A DNA stretch of 64,000 nt from JADJOY01 sp016713535 [NCBI: Deltaproteobacteria bacterium] (GTDB lineage: Bacteria; JADJOY01). The stretch covers positions 303,730-367,729 of the forward strand of contig JADJOY010000008.1 in assembly GCA_016713535.1 (NCBI GenBank). Direction: 5' to 3'. Made by a program: the position numbers and the translations under genes. This document shows positions 9,632 through 18,896 of the stretch, piece after piece; the first letter of the stretch is position 1, and each line of letters starts with the position of its first letter. The notes under the pieces are model-generated. The model was given only the letters and a program-made list of their open reading frames with translations. It did not search any database and was not told the DNA's origin.

Positions 9632-10785
9632 CGGCGACGATCGCCCTGGATGCGCGCTGGATTCGCCCGGGTCGCCCGGACGGCGTGGGGCGTTACACCC
9701 GCTCGCTGGCTCGCGAGCTGCTCGCGCTCGACGGCGACGAGCGATACCGCCTCCTCTTCGGCGACGAGGCGGCCCGCCAAGGTTTCGCGGAGGAGTGCGG
9801 ATGCGAGCCCACCGCGCTCGGCTGGGTGGCGCCCGTGCCACTGCTCGGCGCTCGCGACTTCGTCTCGTTTCCCCGCTGGGTGCGGACGCTCGGAATCGAC
9901 TTGCTGCACGTGCCGCACGTGCTCACGTCACCGCTGCACGGTCCGTATCGGACTGTCGCTACGATCCATGACCTCATCCCGTGGCGAGCCCGGGGCGGAG
10001 CCCGGCGCGCGGTCGGCGTGGCGGATCTTCTTCGCGACGCGGGTGCCGCTGCACTTCGTCCTCGGTCGCCTCGATCGGGTCGTGGCGGTGTCGAACGCGA
10101 CGCGCGACGAGCTTCGCGAGGGTCCATGTGTGACCGTACCGGTCGAGGTGGTGGCCAACGGCGTCGATCTGCCGCGTGGCCGCGCCACCGACACCTCGAG
10201 CGCGCGGCAGCGGGGACCGATTCTCTATGTCGGTCGGCTCGATCCGTACAAGAACGTCTCGGCATGGCTTCAGGAGTACGCGGGGCTCCCGGAGGGGATC
10301 CGCCGCACCCATCCGCTGGTGCTGTGTGGCGACCACGACCCGCGGTTCGCCGAGCCGCTGCGCACCGCCGCGGCCGAAGCCGGCATCGCGGACCAGGTGG
10401 ACTGGCGCGGCCACGTCACGGAGGGTGAGCTCGACGTCCTCTACCGGGAGGCAGCCCTGCTGGTTCATCCGTCCCTCGAGGAAGGGTTCGGCCTCACGCT
10501 TCTCGAGGCGATGGCGCGCGGGACACCGGTGGTCGCCTATCGGATCCCCGCGCTCGCAGAGGTCGGAGGGGACGCCGTCTGTTTCGCGGAGCCCGGCGAG
10601 CCGGGTGCGCTCGTGCGGTGCGTGCGGCGACTGCTCGAGTCGCCCGAGGAGCGCTCCCGTCTGGCCGCACTCGGCTTCGCGCGGGCCGAGGAGTTCTCGT
10701 GGCGACGCTGCGCCGTCGCGACTCGCGAGGTCCATCGTCGCGTGCTCGAGAGCACCGTGCTGCGCCGGTGCCCGGCGAGCCGGGC
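9628..10785 (+). CDS. Glycosyltransferase family 4 (second in a row, frameshifted)
   Basis: The ATG at 9628 overlaps the preceding stop. The first frame encodes the GT-B N-terminus (IALDARWIRPGRPDGVGRYT through TVATIHDLIPW). After a one-base slip between about 9985 and 10010 the next frame gives the rest (RLDRVVAVSNATRDEL, ILYVGRLDPYKNVSAW, EEGFGLTLLEAMARG). The second frame has no stop before the next gene begins, so the true end is uncertain: it either overlaps the next gene or a second indel hides the stop. The end given is simply the base before the next ATG. Function as for its neighbours: one sugar transfer in polysaccharide assembly. Confidence 0.75.
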
Positions 10786-11884
10786 ATGGAGCGCCCAGCC
10801 CATGTGCTCGTGGACGCGCGGAAGGCCTTCGATGGCGGAATCGGTCGACACGTCCGTGAGATCGTGCGGCGGCTGCCGGAGCACCTTCCGAGCTGGACGT
10901 TCAGCCTGCTGGTCGAGCCCGGGCAGGGCGAGCGACTCGCCGCACATGGGCTGGACACAGACCGCTTCAGGTTCATCGACGAGTCGAGTGGGAAGTACGG
11001 CCTGGCCGAGATGGTGTCGCTCGGCGGCGTCGCGAGGCGGCTGCGTGCCGACCTCTTCCACGCCCCGCACTACGTGTTGCCGCCGGGACTGCCGTGCCCC
11101 GCGCTGGTCACCATCCACGACGTGATCCACCTCAAGCGCCCGGCGACGCCCTTTGCATCGACTGTACGCGCGCGCGGTGATGCGTTCGGCCTGCCGCCAG
11201 GCCCGCACGGTGCTCACCGTGTCCGAGGCGAGCGCTCGTGACCTCCAGACGTGGCTCGGTGTGGCGCGCGAGCGGATCGCGGTGATTCCCAACGGGGTGG
11301 AGGTCCCAGACCCGCCACCCACGCCACGGGGGGCCGGGCGCTACGTCCTCTACGTGGGAAGCCTCAAGCCACACAAGAACGTCTCGACGCTGGTGGCGAG
11401 CTTCGCCCGTGTGCCGGCGAGCGCCGGGCTCGAGCTCTGGCTCGCGGGGCAGTGGAACAACGAAGAGCGGCACCGGCGCCAGCTCGAGCGCCAGGTCGCG
11501 TCCGCCGGGCTCGGTCGACGCGTTCGATTCGTCGGCGGGTTCCCGGACTCGAGCCAGGCGGCACTGTTCGCGGGCGCGACGCTGCTGGTGGCACCCGCGT
11601 GGGAAGAGGGCTTCGGGCTGCCGCCCCTGGAGGCGCTCGCGCTCGGCACCCCGGTCATCGCGAGCCGGCGTGGTGCACAGCCGGAGGTGCTCGGACGGGC
11701 CGCGGAGTTCGTGGACGGCGGTGACCCAGAGGAGCTCACCCGCTCGATCGTCGCCGTGGCTTCGTGGCCCCCCGCCGAGAGGCAAGCGCGCGTCGCGCTC
11801 GGCCGTGATCGCGCCCGTTCCTTTTCGTGGCATGCCGCGGCGCGGCAAACCGCCGACGTTTATCGGGCCGCCATCAAGGGGTAG
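10786..11884 (+). CDS. Glycosyltransferase family 4 (third in a row, frameshifted)
   Basis: The first frame starts at the ATG at 10786 with HVLVDARKAFDGGIGRHVRE, a typical GT4 acceptor loop, and runs to HDVIHLKRPATP. A one-base slip near 11145 moves to the frame with HRLYARAVMRSACRQ, TVLTVSEASARDL, VGSLKPHKNVSTL and EEGFGLPPLEALALG. About 366 residues in all. The stop at 11882-11884 is followed by a 216-base gap with a possible promoter, so this gene probably ends the first transcription unit of the cluster. The three consecutive GT4 genes are similar in layout but clearly diverged in sequence. Confidence 0.78.
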
Positions 11885-11897
11885 GGGTGCCACACTG

Positions 11898-11926
11898 TTG
11901 ACGCCCCCAAGCTGTAGTGCTAATCC
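11898..11926 (+). promoter_or_regulatory. Candidate sigma-70-type promoter
   Basis: TTGACG (11898-11903), a 17-base spacer, then TAATCC (11921-11926) preceded by TGC, an extended -10 arrangement. It lies in the gap after the third GT4 and would drive the unit starting at 12101, leaving a leader of about 165 bases. Confidence 0.45.
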
Positions 11927-11990
11927 ACGTTTCGTAGGACCGCGAGCCTCGACGGAAGGAAGCGACGCTCGCGCGCTGCGCACCGGCCCC

Positions 11991-12074
11991 GTCTCCCGGG
12001 CTCACCGGTGGCCGGTGGGAGACCACCGGAGATGCCGGCGTGAACATCTAGCCGCCGCTCGGTTCCGGGGAACC
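11991..12074 (+). promoter_or_regulatory. Structured leader with three hairpins upstream of the fourth GT4
   Basis: Three consecutive inverted repeats lie between the candidate promoter and the GTG start at 12101. GTCTCC/CACCGG (11991-12008, with a six-base bulge) pairs with CCGGTG/GGAGAC (12012-12023). AGATG (12030-12034) pairs with CATCT (12045-12049). GGTTC (12061-12065) pairs with GAACC (12070-12074). I could not match it to a known riboswitch family or to an ops element. Confidence 0.35.
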
Positions 12075-12100
12075 GCCCTCGGTGCCTGGCTCAACTACGG

Positions 12101-13282
12101 GTGCATCCGGTGCAGATCGCCCTGGTCCACGACTGGCTCAACGGCATGCGCGGAGGGGAGAAGTGCCTCGAGCAAGTCTGCGAGCTCTTTCCCACCGCCG
12201 ATGTCTTCACGTTGATTCACGAGCCAGGGCAGGTGTCGCCGACGATCGAGTCGCACTCGATCCGCACCTCGTTCCTCCAGCGTCTCCCCGGCCGGCGCCG
12301 CTTCTACCGGCACTTCCTCCCGCTCTTCCCGACGGCCATCGAGCGCCTCGACCTTCGGGGCTACGATTTCGTGGTGAGCCTCAGCCACTGCGTCGCGAAG
12401 GGGGCCCGGGTCGAGGCGGGCACGCCTCATCTCTGTTACTGCTTCACACCGATGCGCTACGCGTGGGACCTGGAGGGGGAATATTTCTCGCGCGAGCGCT
12501 CCTCGGCGCCGGTGCGCTGGGCGGCCGCGCGCGTACTGCCTTATCTGCGCCGCTGGGACGTGGCGAGCTCGGCGCGGGTGACTCGGTTCGTCGCGATCTC
12601 GGAGCACGTCCGGGAGCGTGTCCGGCGCATCTACGGGCGCGACGCCGGCATGATCTACCCGCCGGTGGACACCGAAGCGTTCCGTCCCGACACCGCTCCG
12701 CCGCAGCGCGAGGACTTCTACCTGATGGTCACGGCGCTGGCTCCCTACAAGGGCGTGGACGTCGCGATCGAGGCCTTCCGCGGTACCGGGCGCCGACTCG
12801 TCGTGATCGGCAAGGGGCAGGACGAGCGACGGCTACGCGCCGTCGCGGGACCCGAGGTCACCTTCCTCGGCTGGGTCGACGCAGCCACGCTGCGCGATGC
12901 CTACGCGCGCTGCCGCGCGTTCCTGCATCCCGCCGACGAGGACTTCGGCATCGCCCCGGTCGAGGCGCAGGCGATGGGCACCCCGGTGATCGGACATGCG
13001 CGCGGCGGGTTGCTCGAGACGGTCCGTGACCTCGCCGGCGCGGGTCGCGACGAGCCGACCGGTGTTCTCTTCGAGCCGCTGACCCCGGACGCACTGCGGG
13101 ACGCGATCGATCGCTTCGAGGCCGCGCGCGGTGCCTTCGGCGCAGAGGCGATCCGGCGTCACGCGCAGCGCTTCTCGACGCAAGTGTTCAGGGACGAGTT
13201 CGCGGCCCTGGTTCGATCCATGACGACTGGCGGCGGGGTGCCGAGCGCCTCTGCGCCGTCCCGGGTGGCGCCGTCATGCTGA
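12101..13282 (+). CDS. Glycosyltransferase family 4 (fourth)
   Basis: An intact 393-residue GT-B enzyme starting at a GTG. Features: IALVHDWLNGMRGGEKCLE at the N-terminus, LCYCFTPMRYAWD, a linker with RFVAISEHVRERV and MIYPPVDTEAF, then ALAPYKGVDVAIEAF and the C-terminal DEDFGIAPVEAQAMGTPVI, an EX7E-type site with Asp in the first positions. This subgroup (WbaZ/GumH-like mannosyltransferases) often sits beside the initiating phosphotransferase, as here. Its stop overlaps the WcaJ-type gene start by seven bases. The donor sugar cannot be told from sequence alone. Confidence 0.88.
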   Translation: MHPVQIALVHDWLNGMRGGEKCLEQVCELFPTADVFTLIHEPGQVSPTIESHSIRTSFLQRLPGRRRFYRHFLPLFPTAIERLDLRGYDFVVSLSHCVAKGARVEAGTPHLCYCFTPMRYAWDLEGEYFSRERSSAPVRWAAARVLPYLRRWDVASSARVTRFVAISEHVRERVRRIYGRDAGMIYPPVDTEAFRPDTAPPQREDFYLMVTALAPYKGVDVAIEAFRGTGRRLVVIGKGQDERRLRAVAGPEVTFLGWVDAATLRDAYARCRAFLHPADEDFGIAPVEAQAMGTPVIGHARGGLLETVRDLAGAGRDEPTGVLFEPLTPDALRDAIDRFEAARGAFGAEAIRRHAQRFSTQVFRDEFAALVRSMTTGGGVPSASAPSRVAPSC

Positions 13283-14694
13283 AGAAGTACAGCCACCTCT
13301 TCCTCAGCCTGCTGGTGGTCAGCGACCTGGTGATCATCGCCGGCGCGTGGCTGCTGTCCTTCTGGCTGCGGTTCTTCAGCCCACTCGTCACGGACGCCAT
13401 CCCGATCCGCTACGGCGTCCCGGAGCTCGAGCGCTACACCAAGCTGCTGGTGCTGGTGCTGCCGATCTTCTACGCGCTCTTCCGCAGCCACGGGCTCTAC
13501 CAGCCGCAGCGGATCGCGCGGCGCTCACGTGAGCTGATGAACCTGATCCGAGCCTCCAGCCTCGCCGTCGGCAGCTTGATCGTCGTCGACTCGATGTTCC
13601 GCGAGTTCTTCCAGGCCTCGCGCGTCGTGTTCGCGATTTTCCTGCCCCTCGAGCTGGTGGGCGTGGTCGCGGTCCGGTCGGTGATCCGGGGGCTCCTGCG
13701 GCAGCTCCGCAAGCGTGGCCAGAACCTGCGGCACGTCGTGATCGTGGGGGCCGGGAGCCTCGGTGGCGAGGTGGTCGACCGGATACTCAGGCATCCGGAG
13801 ATGGGCCTGCACGTCGTCGGTATCCTCGGCAAGGATGGGTCGAAGGTCGGCACGCTGGTGCGCGGAATTCCCATCACCGGTGTGTACGAGGACGTGACGC
13901 GCATCCTCCAGGGCGGCGGCATCGATCAGGTGATCGTGGCCATCCCGATGGAGTCGCACGACCGATTCGTGCGCGTGCTCGAGGCGGTCGGCGCGTTCAT
14001 GGTGGACATCAAGGTGGTGCCGGATCTCTACCGGTTCATCAGCCTGCGCGGGGGAATCGAGGATTTCGACGGGATCCCCGTGGTGAACATCCTCGAAACG
14101 CCGCTCTACGGCTGGAACCGGTTGCTCAAGCGGGCGTGCGACGTGGTGGTGTCCGCGATCGTCCTCGTGTTCGCGGCGCCGCTGATGCTACTGATCGGGC
14201 TCGCAATCCGCGTCAGCTCTCCCGGGCCGATCTTCTACCGACAGGAACGCATGGGGCTGGACGGCCAGACGTTCCGGATGTACAAGTTTCGGACGATGCG
14301 CGTCGACGCAGAGGCCGAAACGGGACCGGTCTGGGCGGCGGAAGAGGATCCACGGCGCACTTCGTTCGGCGGCTGGTTGAGGCGCTGGAGCCTCGACGAG
14401 CTACCGCAGCTCTTCAACGTGCTGCGCGGACAGATGAGCCTGGTGGGACCGCGACCCGAACGACCGGTGTTCATTCACAGCTTCAAGGACCAGATTCCCA
14501 AGTACATGCTACGCCACCGCATGCAGGCCGGCGTGACCGGCTGGGCCCAGGTAAACGGGTGGCGGGGCAACACCTCGCTGGAGCAGCGAATCGCTTGTGA
14601 TCTCTACTACATCGAGAACTGGTCCCTGTCGTTCGACCTTCGTATCCTGGGCCTGACCTTCATCAAGGGACTGCGACACAAGAACGCGTATTGA
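13276..14694 (+). CDS. wcaJ: Undecaprenyl-phosphate sugar phosphotransferase (WcaJ-type)
   Basis: A 472-residue polyprenyl glycosylphosphotransferase. Residues 1-130 contain four or so transmembrane helices. A Rossmann-like CoA-binding-type domain (VVIVGAGSLGGEVVDRIL) fills the middle, and the C-terminal bacterial sugar transferase domain starts at KRACDVVVSAIVLVF. Catalytic-domain hallmarks are SPGPIFYRQERMGLDG, YKFRTMRVDAE, LDELPQLFNVLRG, MSLVGPRPERP and GWAQVNGWRG. It should transfer glucose-1-phosphate (or galactose-1-phosphate) from UDP-sugar to undecaprenyl phosphate, starting the polysaccharide repeat unit. It overlaps the upstream GT4 by seven bases. Confidence 0.92.
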   Translation: MLKKYSHLFLSLLVVSDLVIIAGAWLLSFWLRFFSPLVTDAIPIRYGVPELERYTKLLVLVLPIFYALFRSHGLYQPQRIARRSRELMNLIRASSLAVGSLIVVDSMFREFFQASRVVFAIFLPLELVGVVAVRSVIRGLLRQLRKRGQNLRHVVIVGAGSLGGEVVDRILRHPEMGLHVVGILGKDGSKVGTLVRGIPITGVYEDVTRILQGGGIDQVIVAIPMESHDRFVRVLEAVGAFMVDIKVVPDLYRFISLRGGIEDFDGIPVVNILETPLYGWNRLLKRACDVVVSAIVLVFAAPLMLLIGLAIRVSSPGPIFYRQERMGLDGQTFRMYKFRTMRVDAEAETGPVWAAEEDPRRTSFGGWLRRWSLDELPQLFNVLRGQMSLVGPRPERPVFIHSFKDQIPKYMLRHRMQAGVTGWAQVNGWRGNTSLEQRIACDLYYIENWSLSFDLRILGLTFIKGLRHKNAY

Positions 14695-14771
14695 GGCCGC
14701 TCGCCGCCGGGGTGGGGCGCCCGCGACGGGGTCGCGAGCGCATCGAGCGCGGTGCGGGGGAGGAGAGTTAC

Positions 14772-16070
14772 GTGGAAGTGTGCGTGGTGGGAACGGGTTA
14801 CGTGGGCCTCGTCGCGGGAACGTGTTTCGCGGACAGCGGCCGGGACGTCGTGTGCGTCGACAAGGACGCGGCCAAGATCGAAGCGCTCAACGCGGGCAAG
14901 GTGCCGATCTACGAGCCCGGTCTCGCCGAGCTGGTGGCGCGCAACCGAGCCGAGGGCCGGCTCACCTTCACCACCGACCTCGCGGCCGGGGTGCAGAAGA
15001 GCAAGCTGGTCTTCATCGCCGTCGGAACGCCCCAGGGTGACGATGGCCGAGCCGACAAGCGCTTCGTTCTGGAGGTCGCGCGCGGCATCGGCCGGACCAT
15101 GAACGGCTACAAGATCATCGTCGACAAGTCGACCGTTCCGGTGGGCACGGCGGAGGAAGTGCGGGCCGCGGTCCGCTCCGAGACCAGCCACCCGTTCGAC
15201 GTGGTGTCGAATCCCGAGTTCCTGAAGGAAGGCGACGCGATCCAGGACTTCATGAAGCCGGATCGCGTCGTGATCGGCACGGACAAGCCCGAGGTCGCCG
15301 AGGTGATTAAGGAGCTCTACGCACCGTTCGTGCGCACCGACAAGCCGATCCTGGTGATGGACATCCCGTCGGCCGAGATGACGAAGTACGCGGCGAACGC
15401 GCTGCTCGCCACCAAGATCAGCTTCATGAACGAGATCGCGCGAGTGTGCGAGCGCGTGGGCGCCGACGTCACGGCCGTGCGCAAGGGCATCGGCTCGGAT
15501 TCGCGGATCGGTCCCCACTTCCTGTTCCCCGGCCTCGGGTACGGCGGGTCGTGTTTCCCCAAGGACGTCCAGGCGGTCATCCGCACCGGCGCCGATCACG
15601 GCGTCGAGATGGAGATCCTCGACGCCGTCGAGCGCGTGAACCAGAGCCAGCGCCAGCACTTCATCGACAAGGTGATGCGCCACTTCGGCAACGACCTGAG
15701 CGGCCGCACGCTCGCGGTTTGGGGCTTGAGCTTCAAGCCGCGGACCGACGACATGCGCATGGCGCCGTCGGTCACCATCATCGAGGCGTTCCTGCAGGCT
15801 GGAGCCATCGTGCGCGCCCACGATCCCGAGGCGATGCCCGAGGCGAAGCGGTTCTTCGGTGACCGCGTCGTCTTCTGCGACACGAACTACGCGGCCATCG
15901 AGGGCGCGGACGCGGTGGTGATCGTGACCGAGTGGAACGAGTTCCGCCGCCCGGACTTCGAGCGCGTTCGAGCTAGCCTGAAGCAGCCGGTGATCTTCGA
16001 CGGACGTAACCTGTACAACAAGGACGAGATGCAGGCGCTCGGCTTCTCGTACCACTCGATCGGTCGCTGA
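14772..16070 (+). CDS. ugd: UDP-glucose 6-dehydrogenase
   Basis: A 432-residue NAD-dependent enzyme that oxidises UDP-glucose twice to UDP-glucuronate. It has the N-terminal GTGYVGL dinucleotide-binding loop, [20 protein letters not shown], and the catalytic cysteine in [10 protein letters not shown] (Cys261). The C-terminal UDP-binding domain includes [12 protein letters not shown]. The start was set at the GTG at 14772 because AGGAG lies six bases upstream and homology begins there; the open frame continues back to a TTG at 14691. The product feeds the next gene, a UDP-glucuronate decarboxylase, so UDP-xylose is a likely precursor. Confidence 0.95.
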   Translation: MEVCVVGTGYVGLVAGTCFADSGRDVVCVDKDAAKIEALNAGKVPIYEPGLAELVARNRAEGRLTFTTDLAAGVQKSKLVFIAVGTPQGDDGRADKRFVLEVARGIGRTMNGYKIIVDKSTVPVGTAEEVRAAVRSETSHPFDVVSNPEFLKEGDAIQDFMKPDRVVIGTDKPEVAEVIKELYAPFVRTDKPILVMDIPSAEMTKYAANALLATKISFMNEIARVCERVGADVTAVRKGIGSDSRIGPHFLFPGLGYGGSCFPKDVQAVIRTGADHGVEMEILDAVERVNQSQRQHFIDKVMRHFGNDLSGRTLAVWGLSFKPRTDDMRMAPSVTIIEAFLQAGAIVRAHDPEAMPEAKRFFGDRVVFCDTNYAAIEGADAVVIVTEWNEFRRPDFERVRASLKQPVIFDGRNLYNKDEMQALGFSYHSIGR

Positions 16071-16111
16071 GCTCGAGGCACGAGCGCGATTTCGAGGAAG
16101 GAAACCGACTC

Positions 16112-17058
16112 ATGGGACGGGTACTCATCACGGGCGGCGCGGCTTCATCGGTTCTCACCTGTCCGACCGGTTTCTGGCCGACGGTCACGAGGTCATCTGC
16201 GTCGACAACCTGCTCACCGGCGAGATGGACAACATCGGCCATCTCCTCGGCCACGAGCGGTTCCACTTCATCAAGCTCGACGTCACCAACTACCTGTACG
16301 TGGAGGGGCCGCTCGACGCGATCCTGCACTTCGCGTCGCCGGCGAGCCCGATCGACTACCTCGAGCTGCCGATCCAGACGCTCAAGGTGGGCTCGCTCGG
16401 CACCCACAAAGCCCTCGGGCTCGCGAAGGCGAAGGGGGCGCGCTTCCTGCTCGCGTCCACCTCCGAGGTCTACGGCGACCCCAAGGTCCATCCCCAGACC
16501 GAGGACTACTGGGGCAACGTGAATCCGATCGGTCCGCGCGGCGTCTATGACGAAGCGAAGCGCTTCGCCGAGGCGATGACGATGGCCTATCACCGCACCC
16601 ACGGAGTCGCCACGCGGATCGTGCGGATCTTCAACACCTACGGTCCGCGCATGCGCATCCGTGATGGGCGCGTGGTGCCGACGTTCTTGGCGCAGGCGAT
16701 CCGCAACGAGGACATCACGGTCTTCGGTGACGGCAGCCAGACACGCAGCTTCTGCTTCGTGAGCGACCTGGTCGACGGGCTGGTGCGGCTCCTCAACTCG
16801 GACAGCGAGGGGCCGGTCAACATCGGCAACCCGCGCGAGATGACGATCTACGAGTTCGCCGAGACGATCATCCGCATCACCGGCTCCAAGAGTCGGATCG
16901 TGAAGCGGCCGCTGCCCGAGGATGATCCCAAGGTGCGGCGCCCCGACATCACGCTGGCGCGCACGAAGCTGGGCTGGGAGCCGCAGGTCAGCCTCGAAGA
17001 GGGCATCTCGCGCACCCTGGACGACTTCCGCAAGCGCATCCTCGGTGGGGCCCGCTGA
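16112..17058 (+). CDS. uxs: UDP-glucuronate decarboxylase (UDP-xylose synthase), one frameshift
   Basis: An extended SDR enzyme of about 315 residues. The ATG at 16112 begins [10 protein letters not shown]; a missing G near 16141 breaks the GAGFIGSH nucleotide-binding loop, and the next frame continues as [15 protein letters not shown] to the end. The active-site YDEAKR (YxxxK) variant is characteristic of UXS rather than of dTDP-glucose dehydratase (YSASK). [10 protein letters not shown] and [10 protein letters not shown] support this. It converts UDP-glucuronate to UDP-xylose and directly follows ugd, with GAGGAAGGAAA upstream as ribosome-binding site. The break looks like a homopolymer indel. 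Confidence 0.88.
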
Positions 17059-17074
17059 AGTCCCGGTCCGCGCG

Positions 17075-17947
17075 ATGAACGGTGCGCCAGCGGCCGACGA
17101 CCTGGCCGAGATCGAGGTCGTCGGGCCGGAGCAGGTGCGTCGCTGGCGCCGAGGCCTGGCTTTCGGTGGTGGCGCGCTCGCGCTCGGCGCGTTCCTGACC
17201 GCGCACCCGTGGTGGAGCGGACCGTGCATCGACGGCGCGTGGGTCTCGGCCTGCTACGTCCTGGGTGGGATCGGTGTCGGCGCGGCGCTCGGCGCGCGCT
17301 GGCTCTCCGGATTCATCGCGCACCGTCCGGCCTGGCGCGAGAACGTGTACTCGCTGGCGCTGGCCTTCGTGCTTGCGCTGGTGATCCGGACGTTCGTGGT
17401 CCAGGCGTTCAAGATCCCTTCCGGCTCGATGTTGCCGACGCTCCAGATCGGCGATCACATCCTGGTCGTCAAGTTCTCGTACGGCACCCGCATCCCGTTC
17501 ACGGATCACGTGGTGAAGGCGCTCGGCCTGCGCGAGCCGCGGCGCGGCGACGTCGTGGTCTTCCGGTATCCGGGCAACGAGTGCGAGGACTACATCAAGC
17601 GGATCATCGGCCTGCCCGGCGACACCGTCGAGGTGCGCAACCGGCGCGTGTTCATCAACGGCGAGGCGCTCGACGACCGGTGGGGCAAGTGTCCCGACGG
17701 CCTGTTGCTGTCGAGCCCCGAGGCCAACTGCGGGGCACTGACCCACATCGATTCCATGGCGCCCTTCCACGTGCCCGAGAACGACTACTTCATGATGGGT
17801 GACAACCGCGAGCGCAGCCAGGACAGCCGGGTGTGGGGCAGCGTCAGCGGCGACAAGATCCTGGGACGGGCCGTGCGGATCTACTGGTCGTGGGACGGTG
17901 AGAGCCACCTGCCGCGACTGACCCGGATCGGTCGCGCGGTCGAGTGA
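17075..17947 (+). CDS. lepB: Signal peptidase I
   Basis: A 290-residue S26 peptidase. After an N-terminal part with two or three hydrophobic stretches comes the membrane anchor (NVYSLALAFVLALVIRTF). The catalytic serine lies in PSGSMLPT (Ser118) and the general-base lysine in DYIKRIIGLPGD (Lys175). The MGDNRERSQDSR box near the end completes the family signature. It cleaves signal peptides at the outer face of the inner membrane. The extended N-terminus before the usual anchor is longer than in minimal bacterial enzymes. It lies 16 bases after uxs and ends the plus-strand cluster. Confidence 0.93.
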   Translation: MNGAPAADDLAEIEVVGPEQVRRWRRGLAFGGGALALGAFLTAHPWWSGPCIDGAWVSACYVLGGIGVGAALGARWLSGFIAHRPAWRENVYSLALAFVLALVIRTFVVQAFKIPSGSMLPTLQIGDHILVVKFSYGTRIPFTDHVVKALGLREPRRGDVVVFRYPGNECEDYIKRIIGLPGDTVEVRNRRVFINGEALDDRWGKCPDGLLLSSPEANCGALTHIDSMAPFHVPENDYFMMGDNRERSQDSRVWGSVSGDKILGRAVRIYWSWDGESHLPRLTRIGRAVE

Positions 17948-18027
17948 CGAAGAGGCCGGGCACTCGTGCCCGCCCCACCAACCCCCGCGAGCACGTCAGG
18001 CGACGTCGCTCGGGCCCAGGAGAGGGC

Positions 18028-18059
18028 ATCCCCCGCGAGGGGCTTTCCCTGCGGGGGAT
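18028..18059. terminator. Hairpin between convergent lepB and Wza-like genes
   Basis: ATCCCCCGC (18028-18036) pairs with GCGGGGGAT (18051-18059). A further AGGG/CCCT pair lies inside, around a short loop containing CTTT. It sits 80 bases after lepB and about 60 bases before the end of the opposing gene. There is no clear T-run. Confidence 0.55.
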
Positions 18060-18121
18060 CCGGGCGCTAGCGAGGGGCGAGCGCCCTCGCGGCCACGGCC
18101 CGGATGCGATCGGGCGAAGGC

Positions 18122-18895
18122 TCAGGGCGTGATCGTCTGGTGCCCCAGCACGTAGGTGAAGCCGGCGCTCAAGTTCCCGGGGATCACACGCGTGATGTAC
18201 TGCTCGACGAAGCGGTCGACCTCGGTGATGGTCGTCGGCGGCACGATCACGATGTCGAAGGGTGCGAGGCTCGGGTCGACGACGCCGGACTCGCCCTCCG
18301 CGAGGCGGGCCAGGTCGACCACGCGGGACGTCGCGGTGCCGTCGTCGCCACGGCGTAGCAGCACGACCTTCGAGAGATCGCCAGCCGGGGTGAAGCCGCC
18401 TGCGGCGAGGATCGCGCTCATGGCGCTCATCTTGCCGAGGATGGGTACGTCGTGGGGATGGAACACCTCGCCGCCCACGTACACCACGCGTCCGGCGTAC
18501 TCACGCACGAACACGGTCACGTTCGGATCGCGGACGGTGCGCGCGAGCTCGCGATTGAGCGACTGCGCCAGCTCCTCCGGCGTGAGCCCCTCGGCACGGA
18601 AGTACCCGGTGAGCGGGTGGACGATCTTCCCGTCCGGGCCCACGCGCACCGTCTCGTTGAGGTTCCCGTCGATCAACGACTTCACCTCGATCAGGTCACC
18701 CGGGACGATGCGATAGGCAACGGTGTCGTCGCTAGCGACCTTCGCGGGGGTCTGGGAGGGCACGGCCGCAGGCGCGTCCGTCGAGGTCTCGGGCGCGGCG
18801 AGACTGGGGCGAGGCACCCCGCTGGCGAGCACGATGCACACGCCGACGGCGATCCACCGGGTCGAGGGAAGTGAGGACGTAGCAGCACGCTTCAT
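18122..18895 (-). CDS. Polysaccharide export protein (Wza/OtnA-like, short form)
   Basis: A 257-residue periplasmic or outer-membrane protein. It has an N-terminal signal peptide (WIAVGVCIVLASGVPRPSLA), a Pro/Thr-rich linker, then the Poly_export domain (YRIVPGDLIEVKSLIDG, VRVGPDGKIVHPLTGYF, GLTPEELAQSLNREL) and one SLBB-type beta-grasp region (VYVGGEVFHPHDVPI, MSAMSAILAAGGFT). No lipobox cysteine is visible, and it is shorter than E. coli Wza (about 380 residues), lacking the C-terminal amphipathic helix. It probably takes part in exporting the polysaccharide made by the neighbouring cluster. It begins one base after the PilZ gene stop, in a two-gene operon. Confidence 0.85.
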   Translation of the reverse strand: MKRAATSSLPSTRWIAVGVCIVLASGVPRPSLAAPETSTDAPAAVPSQTPAKVASDDTVAYRIVPGDLIEVKSLIDGNLNETVRVGPDGKIVHPLTGYFRAEGLTPEELAQSLNRELARTVRDPNVTVFVREYAGRVVYVGGEVFHPHDVPILGKMSAMSAILAAGGFTPAGDLSKVVLLRRGDDGTATSRVVDLARLAEGESGVVDPSLAPFDIVIVPPTTITEVDRFVEQYITRVIPGNLSAGFTYVLGHQTITP

Positions 18896-18896
18896 G

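Noticed and set aside
11991-12074. Cyclic-di-GMP or cobalamin riboswitch
   Set aside because: The hairpins do not carry the conserved core sequences of either class as I know them; kept only as an unassigned structured leader.
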